60,003 bases of DNA from NCBI GenBank assembly GCA_004802725.1, contig SGPM01000162.1, positions 1-60,003 of the forward strand. Reading direction: 5' to 3'. The first letter of the stretch is position 1. Every line of letters starts with the position of its first letter. Source of the DNA: Antrodiella citrinella (Eukaryota > Basidiomycota > Agaricomycetes > Polyporales > Steccherinaceae). Below the pieces are notes generated by a model. It made no database searches. It had not been told where the DNA came from and was given only the letters and a program-made list of their open reading frames with translations. A program made the position numbers and the translations under genes. Shown here one piece after another: positions 12,196 through 24,115 of this stretch.

Positions 12196-14203
12196 ATGCA
12201 CCGGGCACCTCCTCCTCCTCAAAGACCTCGCATCCCGACGGAAACTCGTCCCATCCCCCCCGCCATGCCTGGCGCTCCCGTCGTAGCACCCTCTCCTCGC
12301 CCATCTGTCCCCTTCACCTGGACATTCGACGCCCACTCGCCCCCTCCCTACGACGAGCCCGACACCTTCGCACCCGACACCAAAGAGAACGAATCGGAGG
12401 AAGAAGAAGAGGAAGTCGCATGTGGAAGTTTTTACAGAGGGGCGTCGTTGTTCTCGCAGTCAGAACCCATCCGCATCCCTGTCGTCGATCCCGCCACACG
12501 CAGTGCAGGGTCTTCTCGGTCCAGCAATCTCTCCATCCCCCATCTCCGAGAAGCATTGAACAGCCTGGAGTCGAAGATGGCGACCTTGTTGTCCGAACGG
12601 GATGAGATTGAATCTCGTCTGGAACAAGCCGTCCGCCTCCAGTCGCCCGTGCACCGCTTGCCAAACGAGCTGCTGGCGTCAATCTTTATCATAGGCGTCT
12701 TGAATGTGGAAGAAGAGGATTCGCTCACGCTCAATGCTCTCATGCTAGTATGCCGTCATTGGAAGGATGTTGTCTTGTGTACGCCGATTCTGTGGTCGCG
12801 GATCGTTGCAGGTACACGCCATTCCTTGGATAAGGCTCGGAGAAAGCTGGAACGATCGCAGTCAGTTCCCTTACACGTGTTGGTCGACTTCAGTCCTAGG
12901 ATGGAACATGGAACAGTCACCACGGAGAGCATCATGAATACCATGGATCTCCTCTGCTCCTCGATATGGAGGTGGAAGTCCTTGCGTCTCACGATTCCCA
13001 ATCGGCCCCAGGCACACGCCGCTCTATCTCGCTGCAAAGAGGATGCACCCCTTCTTGAGACCCTCAACATCCACATCCTGCACTCAATGCAGGAAGATCA
13101 CTATTCACATGCCCCACTTCCCCTCTTCTCCGGACGTATTCCTCGTCTTTCCTCCTGCTCGATCACGTCGTTCAATTTCGGCTGGGACCAGAAGCTTGTC
13201 ACCGGGCTTCGCATTCTCAAGCTTGGAGGCTACTGGAACGGCTTCTCTCCCTCCGTTGAGATCCTCCTTAGGATGCTTCGGGAATGCCCGAAGCTGGAGG
13301 TATTCGCTTTGCGAAACATGTCAGACATCGAGGCAGGTTGTGCGACGATAGACAACATCCCTGATGGTTCAGACAAACCCATGCGCAGTGACTCCAAGAC
13401 GATACACTTGCCACGGTTGACCCATCTGTCGTTCTATTACTCCGGCATCGCGAGGACACAAGGGATCATGAGGCTGTTGTCTCTCCCGGTGCTAGAGAGA
13501 GTTGAAATGTGCTTCTTGGATGACGTTTCACCAGTCATCGAGCATCTGAGGAGGCAGTCCTTGACATCATTGCCATTGCGGCAACTGCGCATCGAGTCCA
13601 GTTTCTTCAGCGAGTTGAAACTCGTGAGATTGCTGCACAGGTTGCCCTCATTGACGTCTCTGGAGCTTGTCGATGTTGAGGATGCGTCGCCTCATCTGTT
13701 CAAGGTAAGCATTCATTGCTATCCGCTCGTCGAGACGAATCCTCATGAATCTTGTCCCATTTTAGAGCATGTCCGCACCAGCCGGCGCGTCAACATGGAT
13801 CTGCCCCAAACTCAACACCCTTATCCTCGAGGGCTGCACAGGCTTCGACTGGGACTCCCTCCGTTCGTTCGTCGAATCCCGTCTCCCCGCACACTCCCGC
13901 GCCTACCCAACTCAACAACGCGCCACTCCGATGTCCACCGCATCTCAACAAGCCTTCATGACTCCCGAGCAGTACCACGCCTCCGCGCTCTCCACGTCCT
14001 CCGCGTCCGAGTTCGCCGCCCGCGCGCATATCCTCGCGCACGCTCCCGTTACACCTGCCGTACGTCCCGGCGCGGTGTGGCCTCAGAGGCTGGACTCCAT
14101 TGACCTGATCCGGTGTCATCAGGTCACGAAGGAGATGGTGCAGTGGTTGAGGATGTACGTCTCGGATGTCAAGTGCGAGACGGCCAAGACCGTGTGGGCA
14201 TGA
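12196..14203 (+). CDS. F-box protein with LRR-like C-terminal region
   Basis: This is a member of the large Agaricomycete F-box families, which bind Skp1 and present substrates to SCF ubiquitin ligases; the substrate is unknown. The ATG at 12196 begins a Pro-rich disordered N-terminus with an acidic run (ENESEEEEEEV). A coiled-coil follows (LREALNSLESKMATLLSERD, about residues 115-145), then the F-box at about 150-200 (VHRLPNELLASIFIIG ... VCRHWKDVVLCTPILWSRI). The rest is degenerate leucine-rich repeats (LRILKLGG, LEVFALRNMSD, LTSLELVDVED). One clear intron, from about 13706 to 13767, joins HLFK to SMSAPAGASTW. The protein then runs to CETAKTVWA at 14203, with repeats such as LNTLILEGCTGFDW and LDSIDLIRCHQVTKE. 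If the intron is not removed, the frame diverges and stops at 14103. The start could instead be the Met about 24 codons further in. Confidence 0.85.
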
Positions 14204-15119
14204 GTGCTTCTTCTTTTTCTCGAGTTCTTTCGCTTTCTGTTTGTTCTTCACGAGTATTTGGATTTTCATTATGAGCCTTAACGAGTAACGACATTGATAC
14301 CCTTGGGTTATGTGGTTGGGTCCCGAGCATACTGTATGTTTATTCAAGGAACATTTCATGGATTTTAGATTCCATACACGTTGTAATTTCCGTATCATAG
14401 TGTCATAACATTATATATATCCTGCGTTGTCGCATCTAAAGATCTGTATGTGCATGCCAAAGTCGCCGTAGCCTGGTCATCACATATCATGATGAACACG
14501 CAACAGTCAAAGTTCAAATGTCGAACGTTGAAAGTATAATCAAAGTTAAAGCCTTAGATGTGTTTCTCAGGACCCCGCTCACTGTCTGTCACCAGTCAAT
14601 GTCGTCGTCACACTGGGATCCTAGGATGCTATCAGACGTGTATCCTATTATGCATCTCCAAAGTCTAACGCCGCTGGCGGCGCGTGTGTATATAACTACT
14701 GTAAGTGTAAATGTGTATGGACGATGCTCAAGACATTCGTGGAAAAAAGAGAGTAGTAATCAGGCAGGGGAGAGGTGGGGGGTTGGGTATGGTGTGCACG
14801 AGCCCAGATGCTTGGTATGTCAAGACAAAAAACAGAAACCGCAAAAACGTTTTAGCATAGTCAAAGTCAAAAAGGAGGAGGAAGAGCGAAAAAGATCGAC
14901 AGAAGACCCGACAGAACAACGTGAGGAGGGTAAGGCAGAACGGGAGACGTGCGCGCATAAAGGTCGGAGGCATGGGTGTGGTTACATCCAAGGTATAGGA
15001 AGTCGTCAAAGAGATGATGCTAAAATGCGAGTGGGAATCAACATAAAGATATACGTATAGGGGCGATGGGGATGGGCGTGTCAGATCCGAACAGGGAATA
15101 TCGTATCCATGGGGAAACT
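14204..15119. other. Convergent intergenic region
   Basis: This lies between the convergent F-box and ABC transporter genes and probably holds both 3' ends. An open plus-strand frame at 14518-15060 is lysine- and glutamate-rich without any recognisable domain, and I regard it as chance. Confidence 0.45.
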
Positions 15120-18100
15120 CTACTTCTTGCTCAAAGCCTGCAATTGCACGTATTCGAAATAGTCACCCTTCAAAGCGAGGAGTTGATCGTGAGTTCCAGA
15201 TTCAGAGACTGCGCCTTCCTTTATGAAGTATCTGAGGGAGCGCATAGCGGTCAGCTCTGGTCCGCACAAGATGAAAAGGTGATGAAGGACGTACATGCAG
15301 TCGGCGTTTTGAATAGTAGAAAGTCGATGCGCGATGGCGATAGTGGTACGACCCTTCGCTGCGCGATCCAAAGCTTCCTGCACAACCTTTTCTGAGTTGG
15401 AATCCAAAGCAGACGTCGCTTCATCCAGCAGTAGGACTTTGGGGTTTCTCAGCAGGGCACGTGCAATAGCGATACGTTCTAAAACTCAAGATAAGCATAT
15501 ATATTTGTGAAGAAGAGGAAGATTGACATACGCTTCTGACCACCAGAAAGCTGAGATCCCTTGCCACCGACTTCGGTGTCGAAACGGTCTGGTAACGACT
15601 CGATGAACTCGAGGATGTTCGCGTTCCTGCAAGCTTCCTCGATCTCCTGTTGAGTGATCTCGGAATGAGGCTTCGTAGCACCGAGAAGGATGTTGAAGCG
15701 GACGGTTCCAGCATACAACGTCGGCTCCTGGGACACAAGAGCGATATGCTTGCGGTACTCAGCAACGTTAAGCTCCGATATGGGTTTGTCATCAAGCTAT
15801 GGATGGTAGGTATTAGTGACATGAGCGAATGAAACCCACGTGGCACGTACGTAGACAGTTCCAACCAACGGGTCGTAGAATCGCTCGATCAGCTGGATCC
15901 TGCACGAGAAAGTCAGTACCAGGTTCATGTAACGTGTGTGAATCGAAGGAGACATACGTAGTAGACTTTCCGCAACCACTAGCACCCACGAGCGCAATGT
16001 AGGTTCCAGGCTCGACAGTCAAGTTGAGATCGCGCAAGACGCGGACCGCAGCACGTGTGGGGTAACGGAAGTGCACGCCCTCGAAGCGTATACGACCTTG
16101 GACGTTGTTGGGGATCTCGCCATCGGTAGCCTCAGAGTCGATCTCGGGAGTGGAATCGAGGAGGGCGATAATGTCGGCGGCAGCAGTCTGGGCGGAAGAA
16201 ACATCGGGGACGAAGGAGAAAACGTTTCCGGCTTGAATAGCGGCAAAAGTCGTGCTCTAGGATCAAAAGTGGACCGGTAAGCTTTTGGGGTTCATGGAGT
16301 ATGCAAAGGCAAGACGCACCATGAGACCGATGAAGAAATGGAAGGTGGAAACCTCCTGGCGAGAAACGAGCAAAGAACCATACCAGAACACGAGTGCAAT
16401 GACATAGAACGACATCGACTGGGACAGGGCATACACCAAGTTACTCCAGATCGCCGAGCGGTTCGAGATCCTGAGGGGCTCCTCCAAGCTCTCACTGTAG
16501 ATGTTACAGCAGTCCTCTTCACGAGTCAAAGACGCAACTGTACGGATAGATGCCGCAGCTTCGCAAGCCAACTGAGCAGATGATTCGTGCGACTTCTTGT
16601 TCTGCTGATCCTTGAGGACGACGACACGCAGACGGATATAACCAGCGGAGACGAGAAGAGGCGTGCAAGCAATACCGACGAGACCGAGTTGCCAGGCGAA
16701 GGCACAACCGACGATGAATCCACCAATGAGCGTAGAGACGGACTGCACGATACTAGATATATTGATCAGATTTGGAGCAAAAAGGCGGGTATAACTTCAA
16801 CTTACGCTCCGAGGGTGACACCAGCGAGACCGTTGATCTTCTGAGGGTTGTCAGAGAGGGCAGACGTGAGCTGACCAGTGCTGTTCTCGTCCTTGTCGAA
16901 ATATTCAACTGAAGATCATTCGTGAGTCAACGACTTGAAATACAGAACGATCCAGCTACTCACTGTCTTGTCTCAAGATAGCACGGAAACTGAGCGACCT
17001 GAGCTTGCTGGTCAAATCAGCGGCCGAAGACGCGAAGAAGAAGTTCTGCACTCCGATGGTAATCATGGAAATCAAGGCGATGACGAACAGCCTAAAATGA
17101 TCGAAGTCAGTGAATATGCCGGGGAAGCGAACGCATATAATCACATACCAAAGGGCGTTGCGATCTCCGTCGTGGCGACGTTGATGGCTACCGAGATCAG
17201 CGAATCCGTTAACACCCTTGGCTAAAGAATAATGTCAGCGAAAGCGCAGCGGCGATGTATTTATTGGAATACATACCATAAACGATACCGAAGGCGGGGT
17301 AGACTAAACCAGTCACTGTAAAAAGGCATACCGTCAGACACAGTTTGCACCAATTGAACAAAGTAGAAACACTGACTGATCGCGGCAATAATACCAAAGA
17401 GGTACTTCTTCCAGCCATCGCGGTTAATCTTGCCCATGCGATAGAACAGGTAAGGAAGAGTGTAGTCCTTGGCCTTCTCAGTCTGGCTCTTCTTCGCCTC
17501 CAAAGCTTCGCTGGCAAGGGATCGTCCAGACCGTCTTGTGCTCGTCCTGCCAAGCGGGACTTCCTCTGTAGCCTTCTTCTCGAGATCTTCGTGGTCGTCA
17601 CCGGAAGCGGCAGTCTCATCACCATCGTCCTCACCGTCACCGCGTTTCTCGCGAGAGTCGCGGAGTTTCTGAGCAGAGACGAGACGGGCGTAAGGGCCGT
17701 TGAGGTCTTGGAGGAGCTCGTCATGGGTACCGGATTCGAGGATGACACCACCCCCTACGACATAGATGCGGTTGGCGTCCTTGATAGTCGAGAGACGATG
17801 AGCGATAGTGATGGTAGTACGTCCAGCGGCGGCCTTGTCGAGAGCATCTTGTACAACACCTTCGCTCTGGGTATCCAGGGCAGATGTCGCCTCGTCGAGT
17901 AGGAGAATACGAGGGTCAGAGACGATGGCACGGGCGATGGCCACACGCTGCTTCTGTCCACCTGACAGGAGGAAGCCACGCTCACCGACCATGGTGTCAT
18001 ATCCGAGCGGCAAGTTCGAGATGAAACCGTCGGCGTTGGCCTTGATACAAGCCTCCTTGATCAAAGCGAATTTCTCGTCCTCTGACACATGCTCGTACGC

Positions 18101-20094
18101 AGTGTTGATGAGACCGTGGGCGACGTTACCCTTGATGGTTGTTGCGAAAAGTGTGGGTTCCTGGGACACCAAGCCAATCTGCGAACGCAGCCACTTGAGG
18201 TTGAGATCCCTGACGTCGACACCATCGAGCTTGACAGAACCGGACATAGGGTCGTAGAACCGCTCGACGAGTGAAATGACCGTGGACTTGCCAGAGCCAG
18301 AAGCACCGACGAGCGCGGCGGTTTTTCCGGCAGGGAAGTTGATGGAGAGGTTCTTGACAATAGGGACGTCTGGGCGTGAGGGGTAGTTGAAGTCAACATT
18401 CTCCAGGGTGATCTCTCCCAAACATTTCTCAGGCTTGAGACCGTCAGGAGACGCAGAATCGATGGTAGGCACGCGGTCGATCGTGGCATAGAGCTTCGCG
18501 GCGGCGCCTCGTCCGTGGGTAATGGCTGCGACAAAAATACTGTTAGTGAAAAGCTCGAGTGAGGAGGCGCTGTATTTACTCACCCTGCATCTCCGGCGCG
18601 AGCAGGGCAAGAGAGAAGGATCCGATCAAAATAGCAAGGAAGACGTTGATAACGATACCAGCGGTAGCTGTACAAGACATCTTTGAGCAGATGAGATTGG
18701 AAGCGACTTGGGAGTGACATACCGTGCCCCTCGTTGATGAGGGTAGTACCGAAGCTGAAGGCTGTCAATTCATTGAAAGTTAGCACAGCCACGAAGAGTA
18801 ATGTTAGAAAGAAGCTTACCGAGAGCATACGCAGAGTAGATGATGAAGAAAAAAACGGCCAGACCGCCGCCGTTCCATGCTGCCGCTTTCAGGTCTGCGG
18901 CGTACGCCTTGTCGGCGTGATCATCGTAGATGTCGGCCAACACGCGCTGGGTACCGAAGGCCTGTGCTGTTCGAACAGTAGCAATGACTTCCTCCGCAAG
19001 ACTACCGCCTGTGGCAACATGCTTGAGGGACGTCCTGCGTGACATCTCATTCAGTTTGGGGAGAAAGTGTTCGTAAAGTTAATACGTACTGCATCAGACC
19101 TGAAATCATCTTGTTCATGACGGCACCGGTGATCGCAATACAAGGCAGAATGGAAGACAGCGCGAGGGCTAATCTCCAACACCGAGCATAGGCAATGATG
19201 AAACCCACTAAGAATGCGGCCAAAAAGTTGACGACAAGAGCGACTTTCTCAGAGATACCTTGCTGAACCAAATCTGTCCGGAGGTCTTAGCAAGGATACG
19301 TAAAAAATTGGCCGGGGATAACTCACGTGTGTCCGTCTGGATACGAGTAGCAACTTCACCGCGCCGACGTTATCGAAGAATGCGATATCCTGACGAAGGA
19401 CGGCCTGGAGATATCTCTCACGAATCCGCTTCGCGTTGACCTCACCAGTATAAACCCAGATGTACATGTAGGTGAAAGTGCACGCAAACATGCCAACACC
19501 TAAAAATGACCACTAATTCAGAGGACGAGCTGCACATAGAGGTAATTTGGACTGACCAATGTAGACCAAATACGACGCATCATGAGCTGAAGTAAACCTG
19601 AAGTGGGCCGCTGCGGCGGGAAGCTGGGCTTGAGCAGTTGTGTCACCAGAATTCGCCAACGACAGGACAGTTTCAAACTGGACGAAATCTTCTGTGAGAT
19701 TACCGAACAGCAAACTCATGAGAGGCTGATGGGCGCAACATAAGCTAACGGCAAAATAATAGACTCAAGATGATCATACCTGAGCGGATCCTGCAGCGAA
19801 GGCGGCAGCAAGTCCGATACCATCCATAATCAGTTCAGATCTCGTGGAGAATCTAGGGGACGAGTACTGTCAGCGTCACGAGCCAGGGGGCACGAGGGTC
19901 GAATGAACGCACCTGAAGAGCTGAGTGAAAGACACCGGGGTGAGATCCTTTCCCTCTTCAGTGACCACGGTGACAGGCCCTTCCGAGGACTCTGCTTTCT
20001 GAGTGTGCTCTTTGGAATCGACTGGGTGGTCGACACTGGCATGGCCGCCCTTCTCATTCTGCGCCTCGACGGACGGGGAAGTTTCTGCAGCCAT
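15120..20094 (-). CDS. ABCB-type full ABC transporter (MDR/P-glycoprotein-like)
   Basis: This is an ATP-driven exporter of the ABCB (multidrug resistance / Ste6) subfamily. The ATG at 20092-20094 opens [18 protein letters not shown], a hydrophilic cytosolic tail. The order is TMD1-NBD1-linker-TMD2-NBD2, and about 4.9 kb with many short introns leaves roughly 1300 or more residues. NBD1 has Walker [10 protein letters not shown], signature [15 protein letters not shown], Walker [13 protein letters not shown] and the switch IAHRLST. The linker is charged ([19 protein letters not shown]). NBD2 has Walker [10 protein letters not shown], signature [17 protein letters not shown], Walker [13 protein letters not shown] and IAIAHRLST. 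Both sites keep all catalytic motifs, so both should be active. The protein ends QLQALSKK at 15120. The substrate (drug, lipid or pheromone) cannot be read from sequence. Two non-ATG extensions upstream were not used. Confidence 0.95.
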
Positions 20095-23000
20095 GGACGA
20101 GGTTGACCAGCTAGGAGGTAAGAAAGCTTGTCGACTCTGTCCAGTAGGACGATGTTGCTTTAAATTAAACAAAGAAAAGAGAGGGAGGGAGTAGAAAGCA
20201 GCGGATGAGAGTGGAAATGGTGTTCAGCGTTTAAGTAGAACAGCACCGGAGAGTTACTCCGGTGGGACGAGATTTTGACAAGAGGCGGCTTACGCAGGCC
20301 TGCCAGGCACCGCTGCAGACACGTCACGTCGTCACGCGTCGACCTACCAAGGGTTATCCTGGCAGTCACAGACCACGTCAGAAGGTGGCCCTTGGATCTT
20401 GGCACCAATCGGCAATCGCGGGGTCGCCTGCGCCAGCCTCACAGACGCCCGCTCTCCTTATGATCAAGTATCTCAGATCTCAGGTCCGCTTGATCTCATT
20501 ATCATCGTACACTAAAAGATCCTTTCTATCTCGCTTTGTTTCTCTTTGTTTACTTTCAACTCCCTCGTAGAGGAGTGGGTCAGCAACTCTTGTCTTCGTG
20601 TTGACTCCGCTGCACCAGGATCGCGATGCACGGACGCCTGTGGGGCCAGATCGCTTATGTAACCGGGGACTCTTACCGGTCAATCAAGATTAATCAAGTT
20701 TGACTCCCGAGGGAGTCCAAACTAATGCTTACTAAGCGATGTCCGAAAGCGGCAGAACGCGCTGCAAGGCATGCTTCCGTGTATCGTGTTCCCTCACTCT
20801 CCATCGTCCTCTCATTCGCTCAGGTATTTTCTCGTCCCGGCCCACCATCCCAGCGTTTTAGTGGTGGTGAGTCGTGCTCGTTACGGCTTGCTTTCACTTC
20901 AGGGTCAAGTCAGAATTTGGCAGAAATTCGGCCTTTGGCCTTCTCGTCTCGAGATCTCACGGACTTCGCACTTCGCAGCTCGTTCCACAGCTCAGACTCT
21001 CCGCTGCGAACATCCGAGTCCCAAGTCTTTGTATTTCGCCTTCCGCTTCGCGGAAGGCCTGGCCAAATTTCCATCTTCCCCCAACCGCGTTACTCTGACT
21101 GCACATTTACTACGTACATACTTTCTCGTTCGTCACCTAGGACATCGAACCCTTAGGAAACGGGGTGTGTTGTCTGCAAATGTCCGTCGCTCAGTAAGTA
21201 TGTACGAGCCTTTGATATGCTTCTCATTCACATTTGTGGAACGATATCAGCGCGTGCCGAACGTCGCGTTCAAAGTACTCGCCATCATGATGGCCCCCGT
21301 GTATTGACGACTATCAAACTAAGTTACTCGTCATCGTCGGTGTGAACCTTTTCTTATGAACTCAACCTGCCATCCCCACCGCTCAATTTTTCGCAGTGTC
21401 TCTGCTGCGTAGTCTCAAGAACGAATTCATTGCAGGAATGGACGTATCGCGAGCTTCAAGAGCATATTCTTCTCCATTTGAACCGGTCACCAGACTCACC
21501 AGACTACCGTCTAGCCAGTCTATCGATTTCGTGGACATCAACTGCTCTCAATATTTCAACGTCTTCCACACACCTGAACTTCCTCTACTCGAATATTCTA
21601 CAGATTTCCGGATGGTCGGCTGGATTTTGTGCCGTCACACCGAACAGAAAATCCATTACACGTACAACCACCCCATCCGACCAACGCCTTCGATGTTGTC
21701 TGAGACAATAGATCCGCCTACACTCGCACATCCTCAGCAGGCGGCCTGACAGAGACGAACAATGTGTGAGGCTACGGCCAAGCTTTTGCCAAGCTTTTCT
21801 ACACCTGACGCAGTGAGTTGTATTTCCCCTCTCTGGACGTCGTGCTGTTTACCAGCCAGCACACTCAATATTATTCGCGTACTCATCTCTAGACTCTAGT
21901 TAGTCTCGGATCCGCCCCGTCACCTACCGCTCGTCCGTACACCAAATCCAGCCCGAGTAGGCCCGAGTGTTATTCATCGTTGCGTGCAGAGGACCTCGTC
22001 GGAACGGCTGGGAACGAAACTAGACTCTATCCCCCTTTTACCCCGCATTCTGAGGTTGATCAGACTGATCAATCAATCCATTGTGGTTCTCCACGGTTTT
22101 GACTGGACGCGACGACATAAATGCTCGTCTGGATCGTACCGGATGTCGCCTGTGCCGTCTTCTCTCCCACACGTTACACCATGCCCCGTACTGCACGTAT
22201 TATCTAACGGCTCAAAATATTGTAGCATCTCAAGCCCTGGGAAGGCCGAGAAGTCCGCATGTTCCTGGTCTGTGTAAGCGTGGTAGGACGGAACCCTTGG
22301 CTTCCGCATCGAGGTTTCAGCCACGGATTCTCGATCGTCGTCTTCTAATAGCCCAAGGTAGGCCGTCAGAGACCGCCATGCATCTACGAACGCTGAATTA
22401 TCGGATTTTCCAGGATGACAATGTTCGCGACCCGTGAACATACACTCTTGTCTCCTGTCGACGTGGAGGTGTGGTTCGAAACTTAACTTGGATGTAGGCC
22501 ACTGTGATGGGTCACTTCGTCTATATTATCCTCGAGCATCTTGCGCTGATCAGGCTGCATCGTACAAGCAGAGGAATCGCAAGTGATCTCCGTAGCTCGG
22601 GGTATGCGCTCTGTTTCCCGATGCCAATCGCCTTTCCGTGGCTGGTAGAACAACCTGAAGTCACAGTCCGCCGCGGGCCATCTCTTCTGGATTTTTTCTG
22701 TCCCGTTGCAAGGTGAGCTGCAGATACCATCGAGCCTTGGATCACGCTCATCTTCATTTATCGTATGTGAACGCAGGGTCTACTTCGGTCTATTCATGCA
22801 TACGCGCTGCTTTTTTGGTCTTTGAAGATATCCGCTAGTTCATCTTATTCCGCTGCCCTTCCATCCGGACCCCGGCTTGCACCCTGCACCCCACATCCGT
22901 TTCGAAGACGAGTCTATACTGGTAGTACGTGCGCAAACGTGATCTGCAATACCAGCCCTTCAGAAGTTCGGACTTCGCCAGAGTGTACGTATACTCATGA

Positions 23001-24115
23001 TACATGCGCCACTACTACACCCATTGACCCAGACATGGTAGCGAGCATCATGGCTTCGCCAGTGTGTGCTCGTACACGCGCCACTGCTACCACCCAATCG
23101 ATCAAGAATGTCCTGCGGAATAGATAGCGCCGCACCGACCACAGAATACGGATCCCTCAATCTGCGCCTTTGCCTCCTTCTCGAGCGTCAGAAGACGAAT
23201 ACTGTCAGGTTTGAAAAAATTTGAATGGGTCCGATTGGCTAGTACAGCGCTGGAAGACCGAGTCATATCTACCGTGTATTCGTTCGAGACGCAGGATCAA
23301 TCCCATTGGCTGACCGCTACTCCGAAACCTACAGACCGCTGCACTTCTCGATCTGGTCCGAATACACTTCAGTGCGTCCGCAGAGTCTCACAATCCGGGT
23401 TGATCACGACTCGAAACGACCATCTTCACGCTTTCCTGGGATGTTATCATGATCTCAGGTTCCAGGCTCAAACTCTCTGTATAAGGTGCGCCACATACTA
23501 GCGATAGTTGTGATCATCACCTTGAGACAGTTTGTGTGTGACACTGTGTCGTTATTCCTCGGTCATGCTCACATATATATCTGCAAACAGTTTACAATTC
23601 GACATCGGGGTGATGTTCAAGTGATGTTGGTTCAATGCGTTGCCAGAAGTGTTAGCTTACATGAGGGTGAACAAGCTTCTGCCATTCTGGATCGTGTTCC
23701 TTGGAGACGATCGTGTGTATATCAAAAGCTTCCGCGATCCCGGTAGTTACCGTTGTTGTTTCAGTGGGTTCTTGAAACGGTAGATAGCACCGTCGACATT
23801 GTATATTATGAGGTCCAGAGTTGTAGATGACCGTCGCGGAGACAACCCAGCAACAACCCAGAGCGGCGTTAATTCTGGCTTGTCATCATCGTCACGTAGC
23901 CGAGGACCGCAGCCCACGCGACAGAGGCCAGCAGAGCCTTTTACATACTCGTCCGCTCATTTCCACGTACGTTCCGCTTGCAACCGTAGCCAGCACGACG
24001 ACCGACGCTTCTAGCTCCAGCGCGGCGTACATACTTAAGTGCAAAGCAGGCTTTGTCTCTGTCTCTCTTCTCTCATTTTACACTCCTTCTGTCCTCGCCA
24101 CACGTCTTACTCAAC
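20095..24115. other. 4-kb gene-poor region between divergent genes
   Basis: This is the longest stretch without a supported gene. It contains the ABC transporter and YPK1 promoters at its ends. A few mid-length frames are open (plus strand about 21396-21749, minus strand about 22073-22441). They lack recognisable domains or consistent splice structure, so I do not call genes. Weak imperfect direct similarity is visible between about 22974-23030 and 23053-23105, and an inverted palindrome lies at 20698-20722. The region may contain decayed genes or old transposon sequence. Confidence 0.4.
20698..20722. repeat. Near-perfect 25-bp palindrome
   Basis: GTTTGACTCCC and GGGAGTCCAAAC face each other across a GA centre, giving 11 paired positions with one extra base. 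It sits about 600 bp upstream of the ABC transporter start. It could be a dyad operator-like site or a transposon footprint; there is no evidence for either role. Confidence 0.55.

Noticed and set aside
12314..12682. Minus-strand frames opposite the F-box N-terminus
   Set aside because: These are antisense shadows of the Pro-rich coding region.
14518..15060. Open 180-codon plus-strand frame between the F-box and ABC genes
   Set aside because: It is Lys/Glu-rich without any domain, lies over the 3' flank of the ABC gene, and lacks the intron structure of neighbours.
17345..18257. Long plus-strand frames across the ABC transporter
   Set aside because: They are antisense to the highly conserved NBD1 exons and encode nothing recognisable.
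21396..21749. Two overlapping plus-strand frames
   Set aside because: They are in different frames of the same DNA, neither shows a known motif, and neither has a convincing ATG and intron pattern.
22073..22441. Open 122-codon minus-strand frame with natural-looking composition
   Set aside because: I found no recognisable domain, start context or splice partners; it could be a remnant, but I cannot support a gene.
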